Assembly (NCBI GenBank): GCA_945860955.1
Contig: CAMATH010000028.1
Span: 1 to 64,000, forward strand
Reading direction: 5' to 3'
Source of the DNA: Planctomicrobium piriforme
GTDB taxonomy: Bacteria > Planctomycetota > Planctomycetia > Planctomycetales > Planctomycetaceae
Length of the DNA: 64,000 nt
Shown: positions 52,785 through 62,207 of the stretch, piece after piece
Layout of the letters: the number at the start of each line of letters is the position of its first letter
Numbering within the stretch: the stretch's first letter is position 1
The notes under the pieces: model-generated
Told to the model about the DNA's origin: nothing
The model's database searches: none
The model's input: the letters and a program-made list of their open reading frames with translations, nothing else
Made by a program: the position numbers and the translations under genes

Positions 52785-53519
52785 AGTGAACCGCCGTGTT
52801 CGATGCGATGAGCCCCGACAAAAACGCGGAGTTCACCACGCGAGGAAAGATTCGTCCTGGTCAATTTGCGTCAACTCAACTCCGCCTATCCAGGAAAACA
52901 CCAAAAAAAAACGCGTTCGAAAGCCGGACAGTCTCTGAAACTGGTGTCGCAAGCCACGGGGTCTCAGCGGCACAGGCGAGCGATCCGGCGTCAGCCGACC
53001 GGTTTTGGCGGGGTTGGCACACAGCCTGTTCGTGCGCCAAAAACACGGCCCGCCACGGCGGGACGCCGGCCGGCTCGCATGGCGGGTATTGTGGGTGCGG
53101 GAAAGGTGACTCGCCCTGCGTTCAACCGAAATCCGAATGCGGGTGTCACGTTGCGGAGAAGGGTATCGCTGACAGTCCGAGAGCGATGAATTTGGAAAAT
53201 TTCGCGGAATTATTGTGCGCTCGCCCCACCTGACGGCATTAATGCAGTGTGGCGTTTCCTCGTTTCCGAGGGAAACAACGCCCTCGACAACGAACTGCGG
53301 GTGATCGCCAGAACGCAGAACATGAACACTCGACAACTCCTTCCGTGGTGGGAACATGCATTCCGATCGGCATTTGTCCATGCCGTGAATTCGTGGCTGA
53401 CCTGTCGGCCTTGGTCCGAATTCAGAGTCCGGGGACCAGTGTCGACTCGAGTGTCGTCGCGTCCCGTCTTGCGATGTCGATCCGAGTCTCGGCGATGCGG
53501 CACTGAGATCGTCAGTCCA
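52785..53519. other. About 730 bp with no supported gene
   Basis: Long frames exist on both strands (for example minus-strand 52833-53699), but their composition is irregular, rich in Arg/Ser/Cys and without any motif, so I read them as chance frames. An A-run lies near 52907-52915. Nothing else was recognised. Confidence 0.5.
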
Positions 53520-53645
53520 ACTCATCCAACTGGTCAGACTGCGACTCAACTTCCAAGGTTCTCTGCCAGATCCGGTCCAGCAGTTCGACTCGTTCCGAAG
53601 CGGATAGTCTCCGGATTTCGGAAACGCTTCACACAGGTCGTCCAA
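53520..53645 (-). pseudogene. Possible scrap of an addiction-module component-like protein
   Basis: One minus-strand frame reads VSEIRRLSASERVELLDRIW, then QRTLEVESQSDQLDELD, then a stop. The LSxxERxELxxxIW pattern recalls the short TIGR02574-type addiction-module antitoxins. The match is weak and the piece too short for certainty. Confidence 0.22.
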
Positions 53646-53665
53646 ACCTCTCAGGAATCGCCAAC

Positions 53666-54904
53666 ATGATTCGCTCGACATTTCGGTGGATTCTATCACA
53701 CGAACGTCGGTGGCCGATTCCGCTGCGTGCGCTATTGATTTTCAGCCTGGTGTTTGGCCCCCTCGCCGGATGGTTGATTTGGCGCACGGTGGAAGACAAT
53801 CGAATGTATCGGCGATTTCTGACCGGGGTCGATCGCCAGCAGTTTGGCTGGGATCGTGTTTTTCTCAACCACGAGTGGCTGCCAGCTCCCGTTCAAGACT
53901 GGTTGGCCGAGCGCGACCTCTTTCTGTTTGGACGACTTGAGTTCCTCGACAGTGTCGAACTTAAAGATGAGGTCGATCGAGACCTTCTTCACTGGGTGAC
54001 GACTCGCGGTCAAGTGAAATCGGTGACGCTGAATGGACATTTTTGCGGCGAGTATTTGGATGTCGTCTGCAGTTCTCCACATGTGAGAGAAATCACACTA
54101 CAACTCGACTCGTCGGAAAATACTCTCGCCCATTTGGAAGAGAATGAATCGCTTGAATCCAGTTCGAACGAACACCACATCGTGGATCTACGGCCTCTCG
54201 CGCGCTGTGCGAAACTGCAGACACTATTCGTGTGGGACTTCGAGGTTGACAGATCTGGAGTCGAGGTCATTGAACAGCTTCAGTCGCTACAAGAACTCAC
54301 TTTGTTGCTGTCCACACCGGTCCCAATAGATCACATTGAGAAACTCAAGAAACTGCCGAATTTGACGAGTCTCGCGATCATCGATTCGGAGAAGCACCTT
54401 GAAGCGAGGGGCCTGGGCTTTTCGCAGCGACTCGATGTTGCGTTTTATGATATCGATAGGTTACAGCTCGATAAACTGCAGGTTTGGGCGGACCTTTCCC
54501 CTAAGTTCACGATCTACGACATGCCTGTATTCGACGACTCTGACCTCAAATCGCTCGCTACGCTCCCGGTCGGCGGCTTTAAGCTCATAGGAAGCGCTGT
54601 AACAGACGCGGGCCTCGCGTCAATTGCGGGACTCTCCCGACTGGAAGACGTATCACTGTTTCACGCCACGAGAATCACCGACGCCTCCTGCAGTGTATTG
54701 GCTTCGCTGCCCAAAATGAGATCTTTGAGAATGCAGCGTGTGCCAATCACGGATGCTGGACTGAAAGCCCTGGAACAAGCGCCGCGACTGGAGTGGTTGT
54801 TTCTGGAAGAAACGGCGGTCTCGCCAAATGCACTGAAAGAATTTGAGCGCCGATTACCCGGTGTCCTTCGGAGTCGATCCAAATGTGCTTTAAGCGACGA
54901 GTGA
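53666..54904 (+). CDS. Leucine-rich-repeat-like protein with N-terminal membrane anchor
   Basis: The product has 412 residues behind AGGA at 53653-53656. A single membrane helix near residues 22-40 (ALLIFSLVFGPLAGWLIW) leaves the rest on one side of the membrane. Irregular LRR-type units follow: LARCAKLQTLFVWD, LQSLQELTLLL, LPNLTSLAIID, IAGLSRLEDVSLFHATRITD, LASLPKMRSLRMQRVPITDAGL and LEQAPRLEWLFLEETAVS. The TDAGL-type repeats are the kind common in planctomycete LRR proteins. Codon use appears more AT-rich than in the flanking housekeeping genes. It probably serves in binding or recognition; the function is unknown. Confidence 0.8.
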   Translation: MIRSTFRWILSHERRWPIPLRALLIFSLVFGPLAGWLIWRTVEDNRMYRRFLTGVDRQQFGWDRVFLNHEWLPAPVQDWLAERDLFLFGRLEFLDSVELKDEVDRDLLHWVTTRGQVKSVTLNGHFCGEYLDVVCSSPHVREITLQLDSSENTLAHLEENESLESSSNEHHIVDLRPLARCAKLQTLFVWDFEVDRSGVEVIEQLQSLQELTLLLSTPVPIDHIEKLKKLPNLTSLAIIDSEKHLEARGLGFSQRLDVAFYDIDRLQLDKLQVWADLSPKFTIYDMPVFDDSDLKSLATLPVGGFKLIGSAVTDAGLASIAGLSRLEDVSLFHATRITDASCSVLASLPKMRSLRMQRVPITDAGLKALEQAPRLEWLFLEETAVSPNALKEFERRLPGVLRSRSKCALSDE

Positions 54905-55040
54905 ATGTCTGGCCGACTCCTGCCGATCGCGGGTACGAGAACCACCGGCTCTCGCAAGGCTTCAAATCACTGCCGGGTCCGCTTGGCAACCGCGCGGTCG
55001 CAATGGACAACGTGCGTTCGACAACTCAGGAACACAACCC

Positions 55041-55877
55041 ATGGCACATGATGGTCTTTCAAAACTGCTCGGAATCAGGATTCGTCCCGGGTGGTCGGCC
55101 GCCATTCGTACGATCGCGGTCGCGATATTCCTCTTCGTGGGCTTTAACATCTATGGGAATTGGGCTGGGTATTGGCACGGGGACTACTTATTATCACCAC
55201 TTCCCCGGAACAAAATGGAGGTCAATGTCAACGGGATGTTCTCCTCGTGGGATTCGGTCACCCAGCGGTGTCTCGCCCATGGTTTCGTGGTGTTGCCATT
55301 CCACTGGATGCTGCTAATAATCTTCGCATTTGTACATCGCCGATTCAACTTGGGTGCCCGGAGCCGACGTTCCAGGATCAGCGACGTCATCTTGCCATTC
55401 GAGATGCCGGGGGCGCACACTGGTCGTGATCTGAATCACATTCCCCCGTTCATGACGACCGTAGTCACCAGCACTTTCGCCGCCGTCGCCTGCACTCTAT
55501 TCTCGACGTTCACGTTTCTCGCGCAAATGAATTCGTACACCACGGGCGGCGAAGCGCAAGTGGTCCCGTATTTTGAATCGGGTGATATGGATTCGGTGCG
55601 CGAAACCGCGATTGTGTTGACCTCGATGATCGCAATGGGTTCCACCCTCTTCTCGGGCTTAGTGGCCTATCGGTCGGTTTCCGCAAACGGGGTTCGCAAG
55701 GAGTTGGCGGGCGTCGCCATCGTCGTCGTACTGCAAGTCTTCATTGGTGTCCTGTCTTACGACGTGCCGAATGTTGACCCGCTGTCACGTGGCGTGTTCG
55801 CTGTGTTTCATACGGTCGCGCAATGCGGTTCCCTGATCCTGATGATCGGCTTGTTTCACAGGATCGAAAGCGAGTAG
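55041..55877 (+). CDS. Multi-pass membrane protein of unknown function
   Basis: The product has 278 residues behind AGGA at 55028-55031. Membrane helices are visible near IRTIAVAIFLFVGFNIYG, FVVLPFHWMLLIIFAFV, TVVTSTFAAVACTLFSTFTFL, AIVLTSMIAMGSTLFSGLVA, LAGVAIVVVLQVFIGVLSY and VFHTVAQCGSLILMIGLF, so about six. A short basic loop (RRFNLGARSRRSRI) lies between helices two and three. I recognise no family. It stands about 140 bp after the LRR-like gene on the same strand and could be its partner. Confidence 0.7.
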   Translation: MAHDGLSKLLGIRIRPGWSAAIRTIAVAIFLFVGFNIYGNWAGYWHGDYLLSPLPRNKMEVNVNGMFSSWDSVTQRCLAHGFVVLPFHWMLLIIFAFVHRRFNLGARSRRSRISDVILPFEMPGAHTGRDLNHIPPFMTTVVTSTFAAVACTLFSTFTFLAQMNSYTTGGEAQVVPYFESGDMDSVRETAIVLTSMIAMGSTLFSGLVAYRSVSANGVRKELAGVAIVVVLQVFIGVLSYDVPNVDPLSRGVFAVFHTVAQCGSLILMIGLFHRIESE

Positions 55878-56580
55878 TCTGACGAAAGCGGTCTTGTCCA
55901 ACGACTTCCGCGTCGACCCGCCGCCGTATCCAGGCTGTGGGTTCCGCCACACGAACGGAGTGGTGTGTTTCCACTTGCGGAGTCGAATACATGCGCGATC
56001 GATGCGACGGATACTACGCGGACTCACCAACCCAAAAAACGTCGGTGCATGTGACATGGTGTCAAAAAAAAATTTGTCGCGTGAAATATGACAGCCGCCT
56101 GCGCCGTCGGGCGTGCCAAGTAGCGATCGGCGTTCCTACGACTCCGCGGTCTGGACGTCTGTCGGCAGAGTTGAGTGAAGACAGAATGAAACGACGTAAC
56201 GGAAACAAACCGGGGCGCAGCCGCCACCCCCCTCTCCCCGCGCGCGACATTGCACAGTAGGCTCAACTCCGCTGCGGGGAGAGGGGTCGGGGGTGAGGGG
56301 GACACCCATTGCCGGTAACGACTCCCACCCGGGTAACTCCTTGTTTGCCATGCACCCGCATTACCCCTGATCCGGCCTGTCGGCCACCTTCTCCCCGACA
56401 GCGGGGAGAAGGATCCGATTCAAGTCGAGCTGCGTAACTCACCTCTCCCCGCGCGCCAGCGGCGGTTAGCCACCGATCTCCTTCACCCGGAGGAGCGTCA
56501 TCGCGATATGGTGGCCCAAGAGGATTCGAATTCGAGAAATTTCTCGGTGACTCATTGGTCGAGCGATTCGTCTTGGACTG
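55878..56580. other. About 700 bp non-coding, with two GC-rich inverted repeats
   Basis: No supported gene. Contains CCCCTCTCCCCGC (56229-56241) / GCGGGGAGAGGGG (56274-56286), a perfect 13-bp inverted repeat, and CCTTCTCCCC (56387-56396) / GGGGAGAAGG (56403-56412). A third partial CCTCTCCCCGCG copy starts near 56442. Elements of this style are common intergenic repeats in GC-rich bacteria. Confidence 0.65.
56229..56286. repeat. GC-rich 13-bp inverted repeat
   Basis: The arms at 56229-56241 and 56274-56286 are exact complements. Thirty-two bases separate them, longer than a typical terminator loop, and no T-run follows. Confidence 0.7.
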
Positions 56581-57408
56581 TCAGATCCTCGCCAGCAGCT
56601 CCGCTTTCTTGGCGGCGAATTCTTCATCGGAAAGAATCCCCTTGGACTTCAGATCTCCCAGCCGTTCAATGGCCGAATAGACATCTGATGCGGAATTCGT
56701 CGTGGGCGACGGGGAATTCACCGAAATCGGAGCGACCGGGTTTTCGTTCCGCGTGACGACGGGCAGACTCGACAAATTGACGGTTCCGAACTGGCTGCTG
56801 AATGTGATCGAGTTGTTCGATCCCTGCTGTTGAGAGAAGCCACCGATCTGGTGACCCTGGGTGTCATAGACCCAGACCTCGCCCCCCGCATCGACGGCCA
56901 ATCGCCGGGCGTTCGCGAAATACGCATAACGCATCGCGTTCTGGCTGCCCGACGCGCTCGGTGCCCCAAGATCGGCGGGCCACCAGGTCGCATGCGGATC
57001 GGGCACAAACAGAGGGGATGGTAAAGGCGTAACTCCCGAAAACTGATTTTGGACCGTGGGCGGAGACAGCGCCGAGCCCGCGTTCAGTGGATCGGAGTTC
57101 CCCTGGCTCTGCGACTGAAAGCTCCCCGACTGCAGCAGCCCCGGCTGACTGCCGAGAATGTCGGCGATGTTCGAACAGAGCGTATCCACCCGCCCTTTCA
57201 GGTTGTTGTTGAACATGTCTCCCAGCATGATCATTCCGCCGCGCATCCATTGGCCTGAGCCCCCGAACTCCGGATGGCTGAACTGGGCCATCGAGCCGTT
57301 GCCGTTCAGGACGGCGATCAGCATGTGGGTCACCGCGTCGGTAGAGAAGCCATGCCGCTGACTGAGTTCGTTGACGATCCGCCGCCCTTCGGCCGTGAGT
57401 TGTTGCAT
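56581..57408 (-). CDS. SHOCT-domain protein
   Basis: The product has 275 residues. The C-terminal 33 residues are a SHOCT domain (ERLGDLKSKGILSDEEFAAK, then KAELLARI), an oligomerisation module. An N-terminal helical part (LTAEGRRIVNELSQRHGFS) precedes a Ser/Gln/Gly-rich linker (SQSQGNSDPLNAGS). A central block (WWPADLGAP, FANARRLAVDAGGEVWVYDT) looks like a short beta-domain. No signal peptide or membrane helix is seen, so the protein is probably cytoplasmic. Planctomycete proteins of this build are uncharacterised. The gene lies alone between repeat-bearing spacers. Confidence 0.82.
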   Translation of the reverse strand: MQQLTAEGRRIVNELSQRHGFSTDAVTHMLIAVLNGNGSMAQFSHPEFGGSGQWMRGGMIMLGDMFNNNLKGRVDTLCSNIADILGSQPGLLQSGSFQSQSQGNSDPLNAGSALSPPTVQNQFSGVTPLPSPLFVPDPHATWWPADLGAPSASGSQNAMRYAYFANARRLAVDAGGEVWVYDTQGHQIGGFSQQQGSNNSITFSSQFGTVNLSSLPVVTRNENPVAPISVNSPSPTTNSASDVYSAIERLGDLKSKGILSDEEFAAKKAELLARI

Positions 57409-58176
57409 CGTGTTTTCGCAGAGAGTTGAAGTGTGTGACCTACGACAGTTCGTGGTACGGGCGCGACTCCACTTTGTCGGCAGATTGTGAATTCTAGCAG
57501 TCGAAACTGCGAATTTCGAGAACCGTTGCAGTTCCAGGAGCCAGAAGTGGGGTGGATCCCCAGTTCATTTCGTCGCCGGGACAAATCAACGGGTCCACTT
57601 CTGGATAATGAATCCAATCAACGGCAAATCTTCATCGGGCTGCAAAACTGGGACAAACCGGCCCAAGCGAACCTGCCGCCCGACATCGCCAACTGGCGAC
57701 GGCGTCGAAGGCCCGTGTCGAGGCGTTTCGGGCAGGAGTGCCGGTCCTCGAGGACGCCGACCTGGAACTCGACGTCGCGCTGCGGGAGCCGGTGCGATTG
57801 GGCGAACATTGGGCATCGACTACCACGCGGCACTCACCGACCCGGCCGGGACCGCCGTCGGGATCAACGCGTTCCTGGGGGGCGGACTCGACGAAACGGC
57901 GATGGCGGCGGCGGTCGATCCGGCGCTGCGGCGGCAGCAGGCCACCCAGTCGCCGTCGCTCGGTCAATTTTCAGGGTACGGAGATCGGACGTCACTTGAT
58001 CGAGTGAAATGCTGGGCTGGTGAATGCGTGGGGCTGCGCGCCTCCTGTACCGCAGAGTTCATTGCCGCCAGTGCAAAGAACGGATTATCATCATGTTCTG
58101 AGGAAGTCGACCGGTTCCCGGGTGACTCAGTGCGTCAAAACGCTGGCCGAAGCTGGCTGAGAACGAAGAACCGTCC
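57409..58176. other. About 770 bp with a short palindrome and a frameshifted gene scrap
   Basis: Contains CCAGAAGTGG / CCACTTCTGG (about 57541-57604), a 10-bp inverted pair near the SHOCT gene's 5' side, and the scrap at 57685-57985. The last 170 bp before 58177 presumably carry the promoter of the DUF1592 gene. Confidence 0.5.
57685..57985 (+). pseudogene. Frameshifted fragment of an unrecognised protein
   Basis: One frame reads ASKARVEAFRAGVPVLEDAD followed by LELDVALREPVRLGEHW. The next frame then continues as GIDYHAALTDPAGTAVG and INAFLGGGLDETAMAAAVDP. The two join naturally as one chain if a single frameshift near 57805-57825 is repaired. I do not recognise the parent protein; the start and end are gone. 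Confidence 0.35.
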
Positions 58177-60792
58177 ATGAACATTCTCCGGATCTTGATT
58201 CTGCTGGTGCTTGGTAACGCGAGCATCCTTCTAGCCGCCGATGGTCACGAGGCTGTGGTTCCATTGGAGGCGGCCAAAGAACAGGGTCGCGCGAAATCGA
58301 GATTCTTGAAGGAGACGCAGGAGGCCGCGAAAGCCGCCGACGCCATTCCGAAGGCGAACCTCGCTGTCTTTCAGGAATTGGTGGAACCCATTCTGACGAA
58401 GAGTTGTCTGGCCTGTCATGGTCCCGAACGGACGGAAGGCAGGCTTCGTATCGACCGGTTGAATCCCGATCTCTTGACCGGACCCGATGTCGATCGCTGG
58501 CGCGAGGTTTATTCCGCTCTCAGCAAGTCCGAAATGCCACCCGAAGACGAACCGGATAACGCACTCGCGGAGGGGGATCGTGGCAGAATCGTTGACTGGC
58601 TCAGCGGGGAACTGAATACCGCGTCGCTCATCCGTCGAAACAGCAAGGAACATACATCTTTTCGCCGGCTGACGAACTACGAATACAACTACGCTTTGCA
58701 GGATCTGCTGGGACTGCCTTACCCACTCGCGAACAAGCTGCCGCCGGAAACTGCATCGGAAGACGGCTTCAAGAACAGCTCGGAATTGCTGCAGATGTCG
58801 GTCATGCACTTCGAGACGTATCGCGAGATCGCGTTGAAGGCACTCAATCGCGCAACCGTGAGTGGTGAGCGTCCGAGGCCCGTCACCTACTTCGTCTCGA
58901 TGCAGGAAGAGATGGATCGGGCGAGAGCTTCCGGAAAAGAGACCAAGGTTTTCCACAAAGGTGAAGAAAGCTACGGCCAGATCAAGAATCAGCAGCATCT
59001 GTTGAATCGAGAATCGGGGACGGGGATTCCATTCGCCATTGGAAAGTCACTGCCTCGGCCGGACGTTGTTTTCGGAGAAACGCCTCCGGTTTCGCCCGTG
59101 GTCCTGGTACTTCCCGAATCCCATGAACTGAAGCTGGATCTGGACCGCTTTCTTCCCGACGAAGGGATCATGCGCGTTCGCATTCGAGCGGCCCGCTCCA
59201 CGATGAAGCCGGATGAGTACGCCAGCCTGCGTCTGATTTTCAGCGCCCACACCAGCAACGACGCGAATTTCTCGGAGGTCATCAGTGCGCGCGACATCCC
59301 GGTGACGGCATCAGTCGACGACCCGCAGTTCATTCACTTCGACATCCCACTGGGCGATATCCAGCGGAACCCGTTCCGACATCTCGCCACCACGTTTCCC
59401 CGACGTGATGAGTTCCTGCACATTCGCAATGTCTCGAATGCCAACCGCGGCGACGACCGTCTCCAGGTTCTGATCGATACGATTGAAATCACCGCTCCGT
59501 TCTACGAGCAATGGCCGCCAAAGTCGCACTCCAACATCTTCTTTGAGAGCGCCCAAAGGAGTGACGAACAACTCTACGGTCGCGAGGTGCTGAATCGATT
59601 TCTGAAACGCGTTTGGCGCCGACCGGTCAGCTCGCAGGAGGTCGACCAGTTCCTGGCCTTGTTTGCGAAATACCGGCCGGAATTCGCGACGTTCGAAGAA
59701 GCGATGGTCGAAGTTCTGGCGACTGCCCTGTCGACCCCGGAGTTTCTCTATCTGACTCAACGAGGCTCGACCGACGAGGCTCATTCCCCGACACAGATCA
59801 GTGAGCTGGAGCTGGCCAGTCGCCTCTCGGTGTTTCTGTGGTCCAGCATTCCCGATGATGAACTGCTGGAACTTGCGGAGCGGGGACGACTCAGAGAGCC
59901 GGAAGTTCTGGCCGGTCAGGTGAAACGCCTGTTGGCGGATCCGCGTTCCCGACGATTCTCGCAGCATTTCGTTGAGCAATGGCTCGGTCTGGAGAGGATC
60001 ACTAGCGTCACGCATGTGGCGGCTGACGACCCGTTGCGGGGAGCGATGCTGGAAGAGCCGGTCGCCTACTTCGAGGAAGTCCTGAAGCACAACGACAGCG
60101 TCATGGATTTCCTCCATTCCGACTACGCCCTGGTCAACGAGCGACTTGCGACGCACTATCGGATTCCCGCGGTTTATGGTCCTCATTTCCGCAGAGTGCC
60201 AATCACCGCTCAAACACATCGTGGCGGCCTGTTGACGAGCGCCGCGATCATGACGATGAACTCCGACGGCACCGATTCGCATCCCCTCAAACGCGGCGTC
60301 TGGATGTTGAAACGCATCCTGGACGATCCTCCCCCTCCGCCTCCTCCGAATGTCCCGGAAGTCGATCTGACCGACCCAGAGATTCTCAAAATGTCGCTGA
60401 AGGAACGGATCATCAATCACCGAAACAAGCCGGCGTGCTACTCGTGTCATTCCCGGATCGACCCGTGGGGAATCGCGTTTGAAAACTACGATGCCTTGGG
60501 AGCCTTCCGGACTCATGTCAAGGACCAGCCAGTCGATGCGACTTCGGAACTCTTCAATCGACAGACGCTCGCCGGGATCGATGGACTCAAGGTCTATCTG
60601 CTGACGGACCGACAAGATCAGTTCTCCAGAGCGATGGTCCACAAGCTGACGGCGTACGCACTGGGCAGGCCGCTCTCTTTTGGCGACAGTGCCGACATTG
60701 ACAACTTGACCGCCCAGTTCAGACGACGGGATGACGGACTGAGCGACCTGATCACCCTGATCATCAACAGTGACCTTTTCAACTCCAAGTGA
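58177..60792 (+). CDS. DUF1587/DUF1592/DUF1588/DUF1585 cytochrome-like protein
   Basis: The product has 871 residues. A signal peptide (ILRILILLVLGNASILLAA) is followed by a PSCyt1-like haem site (SCLACHGPERTEGRLRID). The later domains come in the standard planctomycete order: DUF1587 (FRRLTNYEYNYALQDLLGL), DUF1592 (RFLKRVWRRPVSSQEVDQFL), DUF1588 (GLLTSAAIMTMNSDGTDSHP, then a run of prolines) and DUF1585 at the C-terminus (FSRAMVHKLTAYALGRPLSF). A second CxxCH (CYSCHSRIDPWG) occurs in the DUF1588 part. Such proteins are exported and usually paired with a DUF1552 protein, as here, where the next gene follows or overlaps. They are thought to work in extracytoplasmic redox or carbohydrate metabolism. 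Confidence 0.92.
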   Translation: MNILRILILLVLGNASILLAADGHEAVVPLEAAKEQGRAKSRFLKETQEAAKAADAIPKANLAVFQELVEPILTKSCLACHGPERTEGRLRIDRLNPDLLTGPDVDRWREVYSALSKSEMPPEDEPDNALAEGDRGRIVDWLSGELNTASLIRRNSKEHTSFRRLTNYEYNYALQDLLGLPYPLANKLPPETASEDGFKNSSELLQMSVMHFETYREIALKALNRATVSGERPRPVTYFVSMQEEMDRARASGKETKVFHKGEESYGQIKNQQHLLNRESGTGIPFAIGKSLPRPDVVFGETPPVSPVVLVLPESHELKLDLDRFLPDEGIMRVRIRAARSTMKPDEYASLRLIFSAHTSNDANFSEVISARDIPVTASVDDPQFIHFDIPLGDIQRNPFRHLATTFPRRDEFLHIRNVSNANRGDDRLQVLIDTIEITAPFYEQWPPKSHSNIFFESAQRSDEQLYGREVLNRFLKRVWRRPVSSQEVDQFLALFAKYRPEFATFEEAMVEVLATALSTPEFLYLTQRGSTDEAHSPTQISELELASRLSVFLWSSIPDDELLELAERGRLREPEVLAGQVKRLLADPRSRRFSQHFVEQWLGLERITSVTHVAADDPLRGAMLEEPVAYFEEVLKHNDSVMDFLHSDYALVNERLATHYRIPAVYGPHFRRVPITAQTHRGGLLTSAAIMTMNSDGTDSHPLKRGVWMLKRILDDPPPPPPPNVPEVDLTDPEILKMSLKERIINHRNKPACYSCHSRIDPWGIAFENYDALGAFRTHVKDQPVDATSELFNRQTLAGIDGLKVYLLTDRQDQFSRAMVHKLTAYALGRPLSFGDSADIDNLTAQFRRRDDGLSDLITLIINSDLFNSK

Positions 60793-60809
60793 GTGACCGG
60801 GAACAGACC

Positions 60810-62207
60810 ATGTATGACAAGTCCCTGTTGTTGAGTCGCCGAACGTTTCTTCGCGGCACCGGAATCGCCTTGGCTCTGCCCTGGTTCGAGTCGTTTGCCG
60901 TTGGGGGTCCAACCCAAGAAGAGACTCCAAAACGGTTCGTCAGCGTCTATCACCCGGATGGTGTGGGATTGCCACTCAAATCCGATCCAGCATGGAACGA
61001 CTGGTGCTGGTTTCCCCGGGGGGGCGAGACAGACTTTGAATTGACCAAAGTACTCGACGTGCTCGAACCGCTGCGGAGCGACATCACGATCTATTCCGGG
61101 TTGTCGCATCCTCACGCCAGAAACGTGCATGGCCATTCGAACGCGGACCAGTATTTGACCGGCGCGCCAATTGGTGGAAGCGGGCCGTACCGGAACACGA
61201 TTTCTCTGGACCAGCGGTACGCGGAGCACGCGGGCGACTTCACCCGTCACTCCTCGCTGGTCATGTCGACCAACGGCGGTGTGGGCGGCCCGCGGGGCGC
61301 TCAGACGCAGTCCTTCAATCGCGAAGGACGTCCGATTCCCGCGATGAACAAGCCCAAGGAGATCTTCGACCTGCTGTTCGTCACGAGCGGCAAAGACGCC
61401 GCGACACGACTCGCGCGAAGCAAGAGCGCCCTCGATCTGCTGATTGACAACACGCGTTCGCTCGGGAGGCAACTCTCCCGTCGCGATCAGGAGACGCTTA
61501 CGCAGTACCTTGACGCGGTGCGCGACACAGAGCTGAAGCTGTCGAAAGCTCAACGCTGGATCGACACCCCCATTCCTCAAGTCGATACTCGCAACCTGCA
61601 TCTGGATGCCGAGCCGAAGGAGGCCCGGCTCTATTTTCAAACGATGTATGAACTGATCTACCTGGCCTTCCTGAGCGATTCGACACGCGTGGCGACGTTT
61701 CAGTTGGGCCGAGAGAACGGCGAAGGCCCACACGACCTGCTGTCCCAAGCGGTGGGTCTGGGAGCCGCGCACGGCCTGACCCATGAAGTCAAAAAACCAG
61801 GCGGCTGGCAAAACCTGGGCACTTACAACCGCTATCAGGCGGAAGAATTCGGACGATTCGCGCAGAGACTCAAGGAAACCCCCGAGCCGACCGGCCACGG
61901 CAACATGCTCGATAACACGCTGGCCATGCACGGTTCCGCTTCCAGCAGCTTCCACCTCTCGCGCAACTACCCGATCCTCTCCGCCGGCGGCAAGAAACTC
62001 GGCTTCACCAACGGCCGCTATCTCAAGTTCGGCAAAGGCAACGAAGACAATCAGGCGGGTGCGGGGATCGACACGGATGCGGGATGGCAAAGCAAGCAGG
62101 AAGTGGAAGAGTTGCCGTTGGCGAAGCTCTTTGTCACGATCCTGCAGAGGCTCGGCGTCGAGACTGATTCGTTCGGCGGGTTCACCGGATCGTTGAGTCG
62201 GGTTTGA
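60810..62207 (+). CDS. DUF1552 protein with Tat signal
   Basis: The product has 465 residues from ATG 60810; a GTG at 60789 that overlaps the previous stop is the alternative start. The N-terminus LSRRTFLRGTGIALALPWFE is a twin-arginine signal. GLSHPHARNVHGHSNADQYL, NGGVGGPRG and MHGSASSSFHLSRNYPILSA are DUF1552 blocks. It is the standard partner of the DUF1592 protein directly upstream, so the two form a typical planctomycete pair, co-transcribed and both exported. The enzymatic role is not established. Confidence 0.92.
   Translation: MYDKSLLLSRRTFLRGTGIALALPWFESFAVGGPTQEETPKRFVSVYHPDGVGLPLKSDPAWNDWCWFPRGGETDFELTKVLDVLEPLRSDITIYSGLSHPHARNVHGHSNADQYLTGAPIGGSGPYRNTISLDQRYAEHAGDFTRHSSLVMSTNGGVGGPRGAQTQSFNREGRPIPAMNKPKEIFDLLFVTSGKDAATRLARSKSALDLLIDNTRSLGRQLSRRDQETLTQYLDAVRDTELKLSKAQRWIDTPIPQVDTRNLHLDAEPKEARLYFQTMYELIYLAFLSDSTRVATFQLGRENGEGPHDLLSQAVGLGAAHGLTHEVKKPGGWQNLGTYNRYQAEEFGRFAQRLKETPEPTGHGNMLDNTLAMHGSASSSFHLSRNYPILSAGGKKLGFTNGRYLKFGKGNEDNQAGAGIDTDAGWQSKQEVEELPLAKLFVTILQRLGVETDSFGGFTGSLSRV

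Noticed and set aside
52833-53699. A 288-codon minus-strand frame as a real gene
   Set aside because: The composition is irregular, there are no recognisable motifs, it overlaps the start of the LRR-like gene, and it looks like a chance frame.
60789-60809. GTG start for DUF1552 overlapping the upstream stop
   Set aside because: It would give eight extra residues before the twin-arginine signal; ATG 60810 places the signal at the usual distance, though the GTG cannot be excluded.
60618-62090. 490-codon minus-strand frame opposite DUF1552
   Set aside because: Shadow of the DUF1552 gene; no motifs of its own.
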